Shown piece by piece: positions 45,153 through 55,016 of a DNA stretch of 64,000 nt. The stretch is from Bernardetia sp. (lineage in GTDB: Bacteria > Bacteroidota > Bacteroidia > Cytophagales > Bernardetiaceae): contig NZ_JAHDIG010000009.1 in the NCBI RefSeq assembly GCF_020630935.1, positions 1-64,000 on the forward strand, in the 5' to 3' direction. The number at the start of each line of letters is the position of its first letter. The first letter of the stretch is position 1. Under the pieces are notes generated by a model that did no database searches, was not told where the DNA came from, and saw nothing but the letters and a program-made list of their open reading frames with translations. A program made the translations under genes and the position numbers.

Positions 45153-46073
45153 TTATTTTTCTAGCGTAACTTGTTCTAATGAATCAATTTCAGGCGTGTA
45201 CTGGTTTTCAATAACATATACATAAGAAAGCCGAGTAAAGTCAGTTGCCAAATCTATACGAACTTCATTGAAGTTTCCTTTTGCAGAGGTAAAATCAACC
45301 TTTTCTATATAACCTACTAAAAATTCTTTAGGATAAAAATTATTTGCTACACTCGTAACCACAGTATCGCCTACTTTAATATCTTTGGCAGAAGTATATA
45401 AAAGATTAGATTTTCTATAATCCTTTCCATCCCACTGTGTAGTTGCATTGATTCCATTGCGCTTTATCTGTGAAGCTACTTGATAATCTATGTGTAAAAT
45501 ACTCCTTACAGTGGCATAATTACTAGAAACAGCTTCTATTTTTCCTACAATTCCAGAATCTGTAATTACTCCCATTCCTTTCTCTATGCCCTGTTTGCTG
45601 CCTTTATTTATAGTCAGAAAGTTGCGTTCTAATAAGTAGGAATGCTTTATTACTTTTGCTGGAATGAGTTGATATTTAGAAACTGATAGAAGCTGAAGAG
45701 AATCCAAATTTGTAAACTTCTCTGAAAGTTTAGCCAACTGTAAACTATCCTGTTTCGCTTGAGATAGATTAGCATACGTCTCATCAAAGGCTACTGTATC
45801 GTCTATTTGATTTTTTCGTATTTGTGAAGCCAAAAGTGAATGTAGCTTTGCATTCTCTTCCAACAGTCTTTCATTCTCATCTTTCAGATTCCAACGAGTA
45901 GCCACCCAGTTTTGCATATCCAAACCTGTCCCAACTACTGAACTAGCAGAGGTAAGAACTACAATTCTCTGATAGGTATTATGATTGACTATAAGCCAAA
46001 AACAAATACCCTCCAACAGTAGAAATAGTAGGAAATTACGAAACCGATAAAGAAAATTAATTAATTCTTTCAA
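45153..46073 (-). CDS. mreC: Rod shape-determining protein MreC
   Basis: A 306-residue bitopic protein. One N-terminal transmembrane helix (about 14-32, FLLFLLLEGICFWLIVNH) is followed by a coiled coil (about 62-115, WNLKDENERLLEENAKLHSLL) and two beta-barrel subdomains (about 145-290, VIKHSYLLERNFLTINKGSKQGIEKGMGVI split there). This is the canonical MreC build, in which the periplasmic barrels bind PBP2. It lies between mreB and mreD. A gap of about 114 bases separates it from mreB and contains a palindrome. Confidence 0.92.
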   Translation of the reverse strand: MKELINFLYRFRNFLLFLLLEGICFWLIVNHNTYQRIVVLTSASSVVGTGLDMQNWVATRWNLKDENERLLEENAKLHSLLASQIRKNQIDDTVAFDETYANLSQAKQDSLQLAKLSEKFTNLDSLQLLSVSKYQLIPAKVIKHSYLLERNFLTINKGSKQGIEKGMGVITDSGIVGKIEAVSSNYATVRSILHIDYQVASQIKRNGINATTQWDGKDYRKSNLLYTSAKDIKVGDTVVTSVANNFYPKEFLVGYIEKVDFTSAKGNFNEVRIDLATDFTRLSYVYVIENQYTPEIDSLEQVTLEK

Positions 46074-46117
46074 TTTTGTTAATCACAAGAATTTAACTCA
46101 AAAACATCGAAACTGGA

Positions 46118-46144
46118 CTGTCAAAGGCAAGCCATTTGACCTAT
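46118..46144. repeat. Short palindrome between mreB and mreC, copy 2 of a dispersed pair
   Basis: GTCAAAGGCAAGCCATTTGAC (46120-46140) is split for reading as GTCAAA-GGC-A-AGCCA-TTTGAC, then CTAT. It is a close variant of the palindrome at 17761-17780, also followed by CTAT. In the mRNA it would make a small hairpin between mreB and mreC. Confidence 0.55.
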
Positions 46145-46187
46145 AAATTTATAATCTAAATAGATTTTTATTCTAAAATCAGCAAAA

Positions 46188-47207
46188 TTAGTCAAGCAAC
46201 ACAGGCTTAAATCTACTTACATCATTGAGCGCAATTCCTGTCCCACGCACTACGGCACGTAATGGGTCTTCTGCAATATGGATAGGAAGTTTTGTTTTAA
46301 GAGAAAGACGCTTATCCAAACCACGAAGCAATGCACCTCCACCTGTTAGGTAGATTCCATTTTCATAAATATCGGCAGCAAGCTCTGGAGGAGTAATTTC
46401 AAGAGCTTTCAAAACAGCTTCTTCAATTTTAGAAATAGATTTATCAAGAGCAAAAGCAATTTCGCTATATGATACTTTTACTACTTTTGGAATACCAGTC
46501 ATCAAATCTCGTCCACGTACTTCATAGTCGTCTGGAGCAGTTTCAAGTTCTGACATTGCTGCACCTACTTCAATCTTGATGCGTTCTGCCGAACGCTCAC
46601 CAATCAGAAGGTTGTGCTGACGACGCATATAATCCAAAATATCTTTGTTAAAAACATCTCCTGCTGTTCGGATAGACTGGTCGCAGACAATTCCTGAAAG
46701 GGCAATAACAGCAATTTCTGTTGTTCCTCCTCCTATATCTACAATCATAGAGCCGATAGGCTGCTCAATATCAATTCCGATACCAACGGCTGCTGCAATC
46801 GGTTCTTTTATCATATAGACCTGTTTTGCCCCTGCTTGTTCGGCAGATTCTTTTACAGCTCGTTTTTCTACTTCCGTAATGCCAGAAGGAATACAGATAA
46901 CAATTCGGTTGGAAAGGTTGAAACGTCCACGCTCTATCATCTTGATAAGTCCTTTTATCATTTGTTGAGCAGCGTCGAAGTCAGCAATTACACCATCACG
47001 AAGAGGACGAATAGTACGAATATCTTCGTGTGTTTTCTCGTGCATTTGTTGGGCTTTTCTTCCGATAGCCATTACTTTTCCAGAGCGTTTGTCAAGTGCG
47101 ATAATAGAAGGTTCATCTACAACGATTTTTCCTCTATGAATAATTAGTGTGTTGGCTGTGCCTAAGTCAATAGCGATGTCGCTAGTAAATATATCGAAGA
47201 AACCCAT
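46188..47207 (-). CDS. mreB: Rod shape-determining actin-like protein MreB
   Basis: A 339-residue actin homologue that forms membrane filaments and positions cell wall synthesis. The phosphate 1 motif IDLGTANT (about 12-19), the phosphate 2 motif IVDIGGGTTEIAVIALSG (about 157-174) and the adenosine motif GIYLTGGGALLRGLD (about 283-297) are all present. The N-terminal MGFFDIFTSDIAI start is typical. It leads the mreBCD operon; a good promoter lies about 250 bases upstream, giving a long leader. Confidence 0.97.
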   Translation of the reverse strand: MGFFDIFTSDIAIDLGTANTLIIHRGKIVVDEPSIIALDKRSGKVMAIGRKAQQMHEKTHEDIRTIRPLRDGVIADFDAAQQMIKGLIKMIERGRFNLSNRIVICIPSGITEVEKRAVKESAEQAGAKQVYMIKEPIAAAVGIGIDIEQPIGSMIVDIGGGTTEIAVIALSGIVCDQSIRTAGDVFNKDILDYMRRQHNLLIGERSAERIKIEVGAAMSELETAPDDYEVRGRDLMTGIPKVVKVSYSEIAFALDKSISKIEEAVLKALEITPPELAADIYENGIYLTGGGALLRGLDKRLSLKTKLPIHIAEDPLRAVVRGTGIALNDVSRFKPVLLD

Positions 47208-47549
47208 ATAAAAGAGTGAATAGCAGGATTGATTCTTTTATTTTATCTATTCAATTATTTTAGATAAAATAAAGGAAAATATTTTTAAAATTATCTCACA
47301 CTGAAAGTACAGATGAGATAAAGGGAAGTTGTAAAGTCAAAATTTTATTAGATAAATTGTATTTTCTATTGTATTGGTACTATGTTACAGTTGTGTAAAA
47401 GTAGTATAATAGTGTCAATAACGAGTTAATAGAGAACATTTTATCAATTCACTTGCAAAATTAGAGAATTTAGACGGAAATCAAATATATTTTGGATTTT
47501 TTTGAGGAAAATCTATTTCTTACTGAATCGCTTTTATAGAAAAAACATA
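47208..47549. other. Intergenic region before mreB
   Basis: 342 bases between the ABC exporter gene and mreB, both on the - strand. Apart from the promoter at 47456-47485 I see no structured element; the leader of mreB is AT-rich. Confidence 0.4.
47456..47485 (-). promoter_or_regulatory. Bacteroidota-type promoter of mreBCD
   Basis: On the - strand TTTG (47485-47482), 18 bases, then TAATTTTG (47463-47456): a full match to TTTG / TAnnTTTG. The start codon of mreB is about 240 nt downstream of the expected transcription start, so the leader is long. Confidence 0.55.
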
Positions 47550-49364
47550 TTATCCCTTTTCGGCTTGTAAAAACTGCATTTCGTAGAGTGTGTTGTAATA
47601 ACCACCTAGTTTTAGGAGTTCTTCGTGTGAGCCACTTTCTTTTATTTCTCCTTTATCCAAAACCATAATTTTGTCAGCTTTTTGAATAGTTGCTAATCGG
47701 TGTGCGATGACGATAGCTGTTCTGCCTTCCATCATTTTTTCAATGGCATTTTGAATAAGTTCCTCTGTTTCTGAATCTACAGAAGAAGTAGCTTCATCTA
47801 AAATCAATATTTGAGGGTTATAGACCATCGCACGAACAAAGGAAATCAGTTGTCGTTGTCCTACGGAAAGGGTTGCGCCTCGTTCTTGTACATTGTAGTA
47901 AAATCCGTTGGGCAATTTTTCGATAAATTCTTTTGCACCTACAAGCTGAGCAGCTTCTTTGACTTTTTCTAAAGAAATATCTGGATTACGCAGAGTAATA
48001 TTATCTATGATAGTTCCAGAGAATAGAAATACATCTTGCAAAACAACGCCAATATGTCCTCTTAAAGAGCTTAAGTCATAGTCTTCCAAATTTCTATCAT
48101 CTATGAAAATATCTCCTTTCTGAATTTCATAAAATTTATTTAAAAGATTGATAATAGACGATTTTCCTGCGCCTGTTGCTCCTACCATTGCCACCGTTTG
48201 CCCTTGTTTTACTTCAAATGAAATATCCTTCAAAACCCACTCTGGTTTTACTTTCTCCTCCACTTCTTTGTTTTTAGTGCTGTCCATATTGTAGGCAAAC
48301 CAAACTTCTTCAAAACGAATATTCCCTTTTAAATGCTTGGCAAAATAAGTTCCGTTGTGTTGGATAGTGCTATTATCATCTAAGAGTTTTAAAATTCTGT
48401 CTGAACTCACAATTCCTAATTGAAGCGTATTAAAACGGTCAGCAAGCTGTCTAACAGGACGGAAAAACATCGATAAAAACAGAATAAAAGCAATCAGTGT
48501 TCCTAACTCTATGCGCTCACCCAACACACTAGAAGCTCCGTACCAGACCACTAAACCTGTTCCTGCTGCTCCTACAATTTCAGCCAAAGGAAAATAAAGT
48601 GAATAATATAAAACTGTTTTTACATTGGCTTTTCGATGTTCTTTATTGATGGCTTCAAATTTTTTGTATTCTCTTTTTTCGCTATTAAAAATCTGAACAA
48701 TTGCCATTCCTGTAACGTGTTCTTGTACGAATGAATTGAGATTGGAAACGGCTGTACGAACATCGTTGAACGATTCTTTTACTTTTTCCTTAAAAATATA
48801 TGTTCCGATAAGCAGGAAAGGCAAAACTGAAAGTGTAACTAAAGTTAGTTTCCAGTCTAAATAGAGCATTGCTATCAAGATAAAAGTAAGTTGTAGAATA
48901 TCTCCTAAAATATTGGCAATGCCTTGTGTAAAAATATTAGAAAGTGTTTCTATATCTGAAATCGTACGTGTTACGAGCCTACCAATAGGTGTTTTGTCAT
49001 AAAATGAGAGTTTCATTTCCATCAAATGATTATAGACTTGCATACGAATATCACGCACTACATTTTGCCCTAACCACCCTGAAAGATAGCTATGAATAAA
49101 TTCCACACCTACTTGTAAAATAGCAGAAGCAATAAGCAGAATGAGCATAAGATTTAGCCCTTCCCAGTTGCTTTGAAGAATATAATCATCAACAGTAAGT
49201 TTGATAAGATAGGGACGAATAGGCGCAATTACGCCCAACAAAACAGTAAGAAAAATTATAAAATAAAAATAGCCTTGGTAGGGCTTTACAAAAACAAAAA
49301 TACGTTTGAGTATTTTCCAATCAAATATTTCTCCTTTGGGAGTAGATTTTTCTAAATTTGCCAT
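47550..49364 (-). CDS. MsbA-like ABC exporter (fused permease and ATPase)
   Basis: A 604-residue half-transporter that works as a dimer. Six transmembrane helices lie at about 30-330, including YQGYFYFIIFLTVLLGVI near the start. The ATPase (about 350-604) has Walker A GATGAGKSS, signature LSVGQRQLISF, Walker B ILILDEATSS and the H-loop IVIAHRLATI. It resembles MsbA and multidrug exporters, so lipid or drug export is likely but unproven. I use the ATG at 49362-49364 (MANLEKSTPKG), because the longer reading adds 26 residues of aromatic, non-conserved sequence. It follows the large kinase-phosphatase gene on the same strand with a 134-base gap. Confidence 0.92.
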   Translation of the reverse strand: MANLEKSTPKGEIFDWKILKRIFVFVKPYQGYFYFIIFLTVLLGVIAPIRPYLIKLTVDDYILQSNWEGLNLMLILLIASAILQVGVEFIHSYLSGWLGQNVVRDIRMQVYNHLMEMKLSFYDKTPIGRLVTRTISDIETLSNIFTQGIANILGDILQLTFILIAMLYLDWKLTLVTLSVLPFLLIGTYIFKEKVKESFNDVRTAVSNLNSFVQEHVTGMAIVQIFNSEKREYKKFEAINKEHRKANVKTVLYYSLYFPLAEIVGAAGTGLVVWYGASSVLGERIELGTLIAFILFLSMFFRPVRQLADRFNTLQLGIVSSDRILKLLDDNSTIQHNGTYFAKHLKGNIRFEEVWFAYNMDSTKNKEVEEKVKPEWVLKDISFEVKQGQTVAMVGATGAGKSSIINLLNKFYEIQKGDIFIDDRNLEDYDLSSLRGHIGVVLQDVFLFSGTIIDNITLRNPDISLEKVKEAAQLVGAKEFIEKLPNGFYYNVQERGATLSVGQRQLISFVRAMVYNPQILILDEATSSVDSETEELIQNAIEKMMEGRTAIVIAHRLATIQKADKIMVLDKGEIKESGSHEELLKLGGYYNTLYEMQFLQAEKG

Positions 49365-49498
49365 AAAAAAGTAGTGGAAATAGAGTACATTCTGCAAGTT
49401 ACATATCTCACTTGATTTTGCTACAACGAACTCGTATTGCAATAGGTTTTTTTAACAATTCATATCCCCTATTTCCAATGTAAAGTTAGGACAGAAAC

Positions 49499-52400
49499 TT
49501 ACAATTTGATACCGATAAGTGTAATATCATCTCTCTGTTCTGCACTTCCCATGTGATGATATAAACTATCTAGTATTATCTTTTTCTGTTGTTTCAGAGG
49601 TGTTATTTTTGAGATTGATTCTAATAGTTTGATTAGTTCTCTAGTTCCATACTTATTAAGTTTTTCATCAGATTGGTCTGGAAAGCCATCACTAAAAAGA
49701 TATAAACACTCTCCTTTATTGAGTTGTAATTTGTGGTGTGAAAATTTACGCTTGCTTTCTCTTTGTACTCCACCTACTGAGCGTCTGTCTCCTTTGATAA
49801 CTAAAAATTCCCCTTCTTGTGTGTACCACAACGAACGTTTGGCAGCAGCACTCTCAATATCTACTTTTCCATTCTCTAAATATTTTGCTTTGATAAGCAC
49901 CATATCCATACCATCTCTATTATTAGTAGTAGTTTGGCGTAAAGCCTTTCTAACTCCGATATGTAGAGCTTCAATGATTCGTGAGGGCTGGGTAATATTT
50001 TTTTGTAAAACCATCTCATTGAGTAGTGTATTTCCAATCATGGACATAAATGCACCTGGTACGCCATGTCCTGTACAATCTACCACAGCCACAAGAATTT
50101 CATCTTTTACTTTTGTTATCCAGTAAAAATCTCCACTTACAATATCTTTGGGTTGGAAAAGGACAAATGCATCAGTAAAGTGTGATTTTAGTTCTATTTT
50201 GGCTGGGAAAATAGCTTTTTGAATTGTTTCAGCATAACGAATACTTGATGTAATGCGCTCTTGTGAATGTTTGAGTTCAGTTGTTCGCTCATCTACAATA
50301 GTTTCAAGATTTTCATAAACTAAGGCATTATCAATCGAAACAGCAATTTGGGAAGAAAGTAGATTTAATAAGTTTAATCGCTCTTTGTTAAAAATAGTAT
50401 GAGAATGGTTGTTCTCCAAATACAATAATGCTAGAACTTCTCCTTGCTTCATGATAGGCATGCAAAGTAATGACCTTACTGTGTGTTCTTTTATGTAACT
50501 GTCTTGCTTAAAAGTAGCATTCTGATATGCGTTATCTAAAATAATAGCTTCTTTTGTGCGAATAACATAATTCAAAACTGTGGAAGCTAGCGTATTGCTA
50601 TCTTGAACAGGCTCAGATTGCATCACTTGAGTTATATTATCAGCAAGTGAGTAATAGGCATCAATTTGAAATCCTGTATCTTTTTTCAAAATGAGATAAC
50701 CCTTTTCTGCACCAGCATTTTCTACAATAATATGAATCATCTTAGAAAGCAGATTTTCTAGTTTTATTTCACTAGAAATGGCTTGACTAGCCTTTAAAAT
50801 AGTATTTATATCCAATGCCGTTCCGATAGATGTTCCCTTAGAACTAGATGTGCTATATGAAGAAATAACAGTAGCTCCAATAGTAGAATCACGTGAAAAG
50901 CCACTTGCTTTTCTTTGACCATCCAACAATAATCGATATTGTTTCTCTAGTAGAGAAACTTTCTTGTTAGCTCCCCACATCCTATATAAATAATCAGCTT
51001 TTTGAATATAGATTCTTGCAAAATCTTTCTTGTCCAAACTCAAATAAAATTTTCCTGCAAGCTCATTGACAAGTGCTTCGTCATGTACAAACTGATTTTG
51101 TTGAGCAGCAAGTATTGCCTTATCATAAAACTTCATTGCTGAAACAATATCTTGCTGTATTTGAGCTAATTGTGCTTCCACCATAAAATATAAATGAGTA
51201 AAATTTTCAGGACAGTTTTCCATCCAAATTTTCATTTGATTTTGGTTAGTTGCTATTATGTCTAAATACTCTTCCTTTTTTGGATGATTTGGTTCTTGAA
51301 TAATAAGACCACAAAGCGCAAGGCTATAATTATTGTTATGAAACCAGTTCCATTCAGAACCAAAGAGAGCTATCATGAGAGGAATGGCAGCTTGAGAGTG
51401 TGTCAGAGCCTTTTGATAGTCTTCTTGATAGAGGTACATTCTAGCTTTTAGTGGCTCATAAACTGCTGCTCCTATTGGAAGCTCTTTGTACCCCTCTAAA
51501 TAAGTTTTTTCATTAAATTCATCATTATCAAAACTATCAGAAGTTTTGCTTAATCCCATCAAGTTTTTGACATAGGCATTTACCACAACACCAAGCTGTG
51601 CTACCCCATGATTTTTTATACTATGCTGGATGGCTGTGTTTGTATCTATATCTAAGGCTATTTTTTCTAAATTAATACCTGATAATACTTGATGCCTTGC
51701 CAAAACACAATGTGCATAGCCTGCATAGCCATAGTTTCCTGCAGCAACACTTGCTTCAAATCCAGTTTTCAAATAGTGTAACCCTTCTCTTACAGGCTTT
51801 CTCCAATGATGAATAAATACTCCAATAAGGTGATTTATAGGTCCTTTCGTACGCAAATCCTCAAATTTGTCATTAAGTTTGAGAGATAGTTGCCCTAAAT
51901 CGTATCCTAGTTTATATTCTCCCATTCCAGAAGATACAAATGTGGCATACGCCGTATATGCCCACCCTGTTTCTGCTGTATTTCCATGTTGGATGGCTAA
52001 AGTAATCATTTTTGCAGATGTTAATAAAACGAGACTCATATCTCCAACCATATAACAGGAAGTCCAAGTTAGATAAAGAATCTTAACAGCTTCTTTTAGC
52101 TCTTTATTCTGCATAATAGGCAGAGTTTCTAAAAACCCTATTCCTCCATTTTTATCTAAAATTTCACTAATATATGCTGTTTCTTTTTGAAAAACCGCTG
52201 TTTTTTCATTTTCTTCTTGAGGGAGTTCAATATCTAAAATAGCAAGAGCTTTCCTAGCTAATTCGATGGCATCATTAAATTTAAAGGAGCTTTCTAAAAG
52301 TAAAATTTGAGTATTATAAATTCTTACTTTCTCTAGTTTAGATTCAGATTTTTCTAATAGTAGATTAAAAATTTTATCAGCTTCTTTTTTCTTTGCTTTT

Positions 52401-54799
52401 AAAAATAAGCAGTCAGCTAACAGACTATATATTTCAAAAGTTTGGTTTCGTTGATTTTTCCAAGCATTCTTATCCAACAATGAAATAGCTGTTTGCAGAT
52501 AAGCAATAGCAGGAAGATAAGCCAATGATTGTTTGGCTTTGCGTGCTGCCCTAAGATTTACACGAACAAGCTCTTTTATTTCTTTCTCTTCTTCTATTAA
52601 ATCTATTCCTTCGTTGTAGTAGTTAGCAACATCACAAATCCATTCATTGACATACTCTTCATCTCTTTGGTAATAGACAAAACGAGCAATTTTCAGACTT
52701 GCTTCTTTTTGCTCTTCTTCTTTCATAAGAGAATACGCTGCCTGCTGAACTCTATCGTGTAGAAAATAAAAAGCTATTTGAGCATTTTCTGTTGTTTCAT
52801 CAATTCCTTTGTAGCTATCATTTTCTGAATAAATCAAGCCTTCTTGAAGAGCAGGAGTAAGCCTATCTACCGTTTCTTTTAAAGAATATTCTGCAACACT
52901 AGCCACCATGTGAATATCAAACTTGCCTCCCACACAAGAAGCATATTTTAGTATCTCCTGTGTTTTTTTATCTAATTGCTTTATTTTTTGAGACATGAGT
53001 TCTACTACATTGTCTGTACTGTCTCTTTCTTTTATCTTATCAATATTCCATGTCCATTCTTTTTTCTTTTTATTGAACTCTATGAGGTGTTGGTCGTAGA
53101 GCATTTCCAAAAACTGGTTGGTAAAAAACGGATTTCCTTGCGTTTTTTGGTAAATTATCTTGGTTAGGTCATAACTACCTTCGCTTTGTTGATTGAGTGT
53201 TTCGTTTACAAGTGTAGCAATATTCTCAAAGCTGAGAGGTTGTAATATTATCTTTGTCATAGATACATTATCATTTTCTAGCTCTCCAACTTTTATAGAA
53301 AAGGGGTGTGAGGTATCTACTTCGTTGTCTCTATATGTTCCGATGAGCATTAAATGCGTATTATTAGTATCAGTCATGAGAAGTTCTAACAAACTCAAAC
53401 TTCCACTATCTGCCCACTGCCAATCGTCAATAAAAATAACTAATGGGTGTTCCTGTTTACTTATTGCCCTTACAAAGTTCTGAATTACTAAGTTAAAACG
53501 ATTCTGAGTTTCACTTGGTCCTAGCTTTGGTACTGGATTTTGTTTGCCTATAATAAGTTCTAAAGAAGGAATTACTTCTGTCAAAACACCTCCATTTATG
53601 CCTAATGCAATTTTTATTTTTTGTTCCCATCTCTTGATTCGTTCTTGCGATTCGGTCAAGATTTGCTGAATGAAACTTTTAAAACTCTCAATAATTGCAC
53701 TGTAAGGAGCATCTCGCTGAAATTGGTCAAATTTTCCTTTTACAAAATATCCTCTTTTTTGAGTGATAGATTTATAGAGTTCATTTACTATAGCCGTTTT
53801 TCCAATGCCTGAGTATCCTCCTAAAAGAACTAAATGACTTGCTCCATAGCTTACCTTATCAAATATTTTGCTTAGTTTTTCAATTTCTTTTTCTCTTCCA
53901 TAAAGTTTTTCTGGAATCTGAAAGTTGGTTGTAATATCGTTTGTCCCTAACTGAAAATCTATTTTTTCTTTACCTTCTTTAAGTGCCTTAGAAAGCCGTT
54001 CTAAATCTTTTTGTAACCCAAAAGCAGTTTGGTATCTTGCTTCTGCATTTTTACGTAATAGTTTTTCTAATATCTTGGAGAGAATAGGAGGAATATTCGT
54101 GTTTTTTGTATGAGCTAGAGCTGGAGTGAGTGCAATATGTGAGTGTACCAATTCCATTATATCTAACGATTCGAAAGGGAGTTTGCCAGTGAAAAGCTCA
54201 TAGAGTGTTATACCTAAAGAATACAAATCTGTACGAACATCTATCGAACGGTTTACTCTTCCTGTTTGCTCTGGAGAAATATACATAATTGTACCTTCCA
54301 TAGCATTGGTTACTTCAGCATTTTGCTTCTGTCTCTTAAACGTTGAAGCAATACCAAAGTCAATAATATAAACACACTTATCTTTTCCTATAATGATGTT
54401 TTTTGGATTTATATCTTTATGAATTACATTAGCCTGATGCACTTCTTGTAATGCCATCGTAGTATGTATAGCAATGCTCAAACTATCTTCTAATGAAAGT
54501 TTATTGGTTTGCTGATACTCTTTCAAAGACTGTCCATCTATATAATTTAATATTAAAATATGTCGGTCATCTATTCTAAGCTGCCTTATTGATTTACGTA
54601 TAGCATCTGATTTTATATTTTGAGTTAGGGCGTGTTCTTCTTTAAATTTAGCAATGTCTCTCAAAGACGGCATACTGTCTCTCAAAACTTTAATAGCTAC
54701 CTTCTTATTTAGTTCTTTGTGTATTCCTTCATAGACAATTGTCATCTGTCCGACATGTATTTCTCTGACATCAGTAGCAAAGGGGAAAATATTATTCAT
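49499..54799 (-). CDS. Trifunctional Ser/Thr kinase - AAA ATPase - GAF - SpoIIE phosphatase
   Basis: A 1766-residue signalling protein. Residues about 1-275 are a Ser/Thr kinase: Lys37 in AIKVL, HKDINPKN (127-134, the HRD-type loop with K in place of R), DFG (147-149), and APE-like SPEQ (175-178); the glycine-rich loop is degenerate. An AAA_16-type ATPase follows, with P-loop GGYSGIGKT (327-335) and a Walker B-like LVIFIDDWQWAD. A long helical TPR-like region (about 700-1290) then a GAF domain (about 1340-1500) and a coiled linker lead to a SpoIIE phosphatase domain (about 1530-1766) with DCTGHGVPGAFMS, RDGMDMVLI, FSDGFPDQSD and RDDITLIG. The architecture is the known kinase/ATPase/histidine kinase type with SpoIIE replacing the histidine kinase. 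Confidence 0.92.
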   Translation of the reverse strand: MNNIFPFATDVREIHVGQMTIVYEGIHKELNKKVAIKVLRDSMPSLRDIAKFKEEHALTQNIKSDAIRKSIRQLRIDDRHILILNYIDGQSLKEYQQTNKLSLEDSLSIAIHTTMALQEVHQANVIHKDINPKNIIIGKDKCVYIIDFGIASTFKRQKQNAEVTNAMEGTIMYISPEQTGRVNRSIDVRTDLYSLGITLYELFTGKLPFESLDIMELVHSHIALTPALAHTKNTNIPPILSKILEKLLRKNAEARYQTAFGLQKDLERLSKALKEGKEKIDFQLGTNDITTNFQIPEKLYGREKEIEKLSKIFDKVSYGASHLVLLGGYSGIGKTAIVNELYKSITQKRGYFVKGKFDQFQRDAPYSAIIESFKSFIQQILTESQERIKRWEQKIKIALGINGGVLTEVIPSLELIIGKQNPVPKLGPSETQNRFNLVIQNFVRAISKQEHPLVIFIDDWQWADSGSLSLLELLMTDTNNTHLMLIGTYRDNEVDTSHPFSIKVGELENDNVSMTKIILQPLSFENIATLVNETLNQQSEGSYDLTKIIYQKTQGNPFFTNQFLEMLYDQHLIEFNKKKKEWTWNIDKIKERDSTDNVVELMSQKIKQLDKKTQEILKYASCVGGKFDIHMVASVAEYSLKETVDRLTPALQEGLIYSENDSYKGIDETTENAQIAFYFLHDRVQQAAYSLMKEEEQKEASLKIARFVYYQRDEEYVNEWICDVANYYNEGIDLIEEEKEIKELVRVNLRAARKAKQSLAYLPAIAYLQTAISLLDKNAWKNQRNQTFEIYSLLADCLFLKAKKKEADKIFNLLLEKSESKLEKVRIYNTQILLLESSFKFNDAIELARKALAILDIELPQEENEKTAVFQKETAYISEILDKNGGIGFLETLPIMQNKELKEAVKILYLTWTSCYMVGDMSLVLLTSAKMITLAIQHGNTAETGWAYTAYATFVSSGMGEYKLGYDLGQLSLKLNDKFEDLRTKGPINHLIGVFIHHWRKPVREGLHYLKTGFEASVAAGNYGYAGYAHCVLARHQVLSGINLEKIALDIDTNTAIQHSIKNHGVAQLGVVVNAYVKNLMGLSKTSDSFDNDEFNEKTYLEGYKELPIGAAVYEPLKARMYLYQEDYQKALTHSQAAIPLMIALFGSEWNWFHNNNYSLALCGLIIQEPNHPKKEEYLDIIATNQNQMKIWMENCPENFTHLYFMVEAQLAQIQQDIVSAMKFYDKAILAAQQNQFVHDEALVNELAGKFYLSLDKKDFARIYIQKADYLYRMWGANKKVSLLEKQYRLLLDGQRKASGFSRDSTIGATVISSYSTSSSKGTSIGTALDINTILKASQAISSEIKLENLLSKMIHIIVENAGAEKGYLILKKDTGFQIDAYYSLADNITQVMQSEPVQDSNTLASTVLNYVIRTKEAIILDNAYQNATFKQDSYIKEHTVRSLLCMPIMKQGEVLALLYLENNHSHTIFNKERLNLLNLLSSQIAVSIDNALVYENLETIVDERTTELKHSQERITSSIRYAETIQKAIFPAKIELKSHFTDAFVLFQPKDIVSGDFYWITKVKDEILVAVVDCTGHGVPGAFMSMIGNTLLNEMVLQKNITQPSRIIEALHIGVRKALRQTTTNNRDGMDMVLIKAKYLENGKVDIESAAAKRSLWYTQEGEFLVIKGDRRSVGGVQRESKRKFSHHKLQLNKGECLYLFSDGFPDQSDEKLNKYGTRELIKLLESISKITPLKQQKKIILDSLYHHMGSAEQRDDITLIGIKL

Positions 54800-54993
54800 A
54801 AGTAGTAGTAAATATTATTTTGCATAAGTTGGGGAAGTCTGAATATACCATTTTTCCTGCATAAAAATATTCTTTATTTACGTTTTTTTCTATACAATTT
54901 ATCTATTTCGATTAAAAAGGCTAAAACATGTTATGAAACTTCGCTTTGAAGGAAAAAGCAGTGTAATAGAATAACTCTACTAAACAAACAAGG

Positions 54994-55016
54994 AAAAAAA
55001 TAGCTTTTTCAAGCTA
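54994..55016 (-). terminator. Orphan terminator-like hairpin
   Basis: On the - strand TAGCTT, loop GAAA, AAGCTA, then seven T. It lies in the gap between two - strand genes and 170 bases after the terminator of the upstream gene, so it has no obvious gene to end. Confidence 0.4.

Noticed and set aside
47208-47549. Riboswitch in the long mreB leader
   Set aside because: No conserved riboswitch core or stable multi-stem fold was recognised in the leader; it is plain AT-rich sequence.
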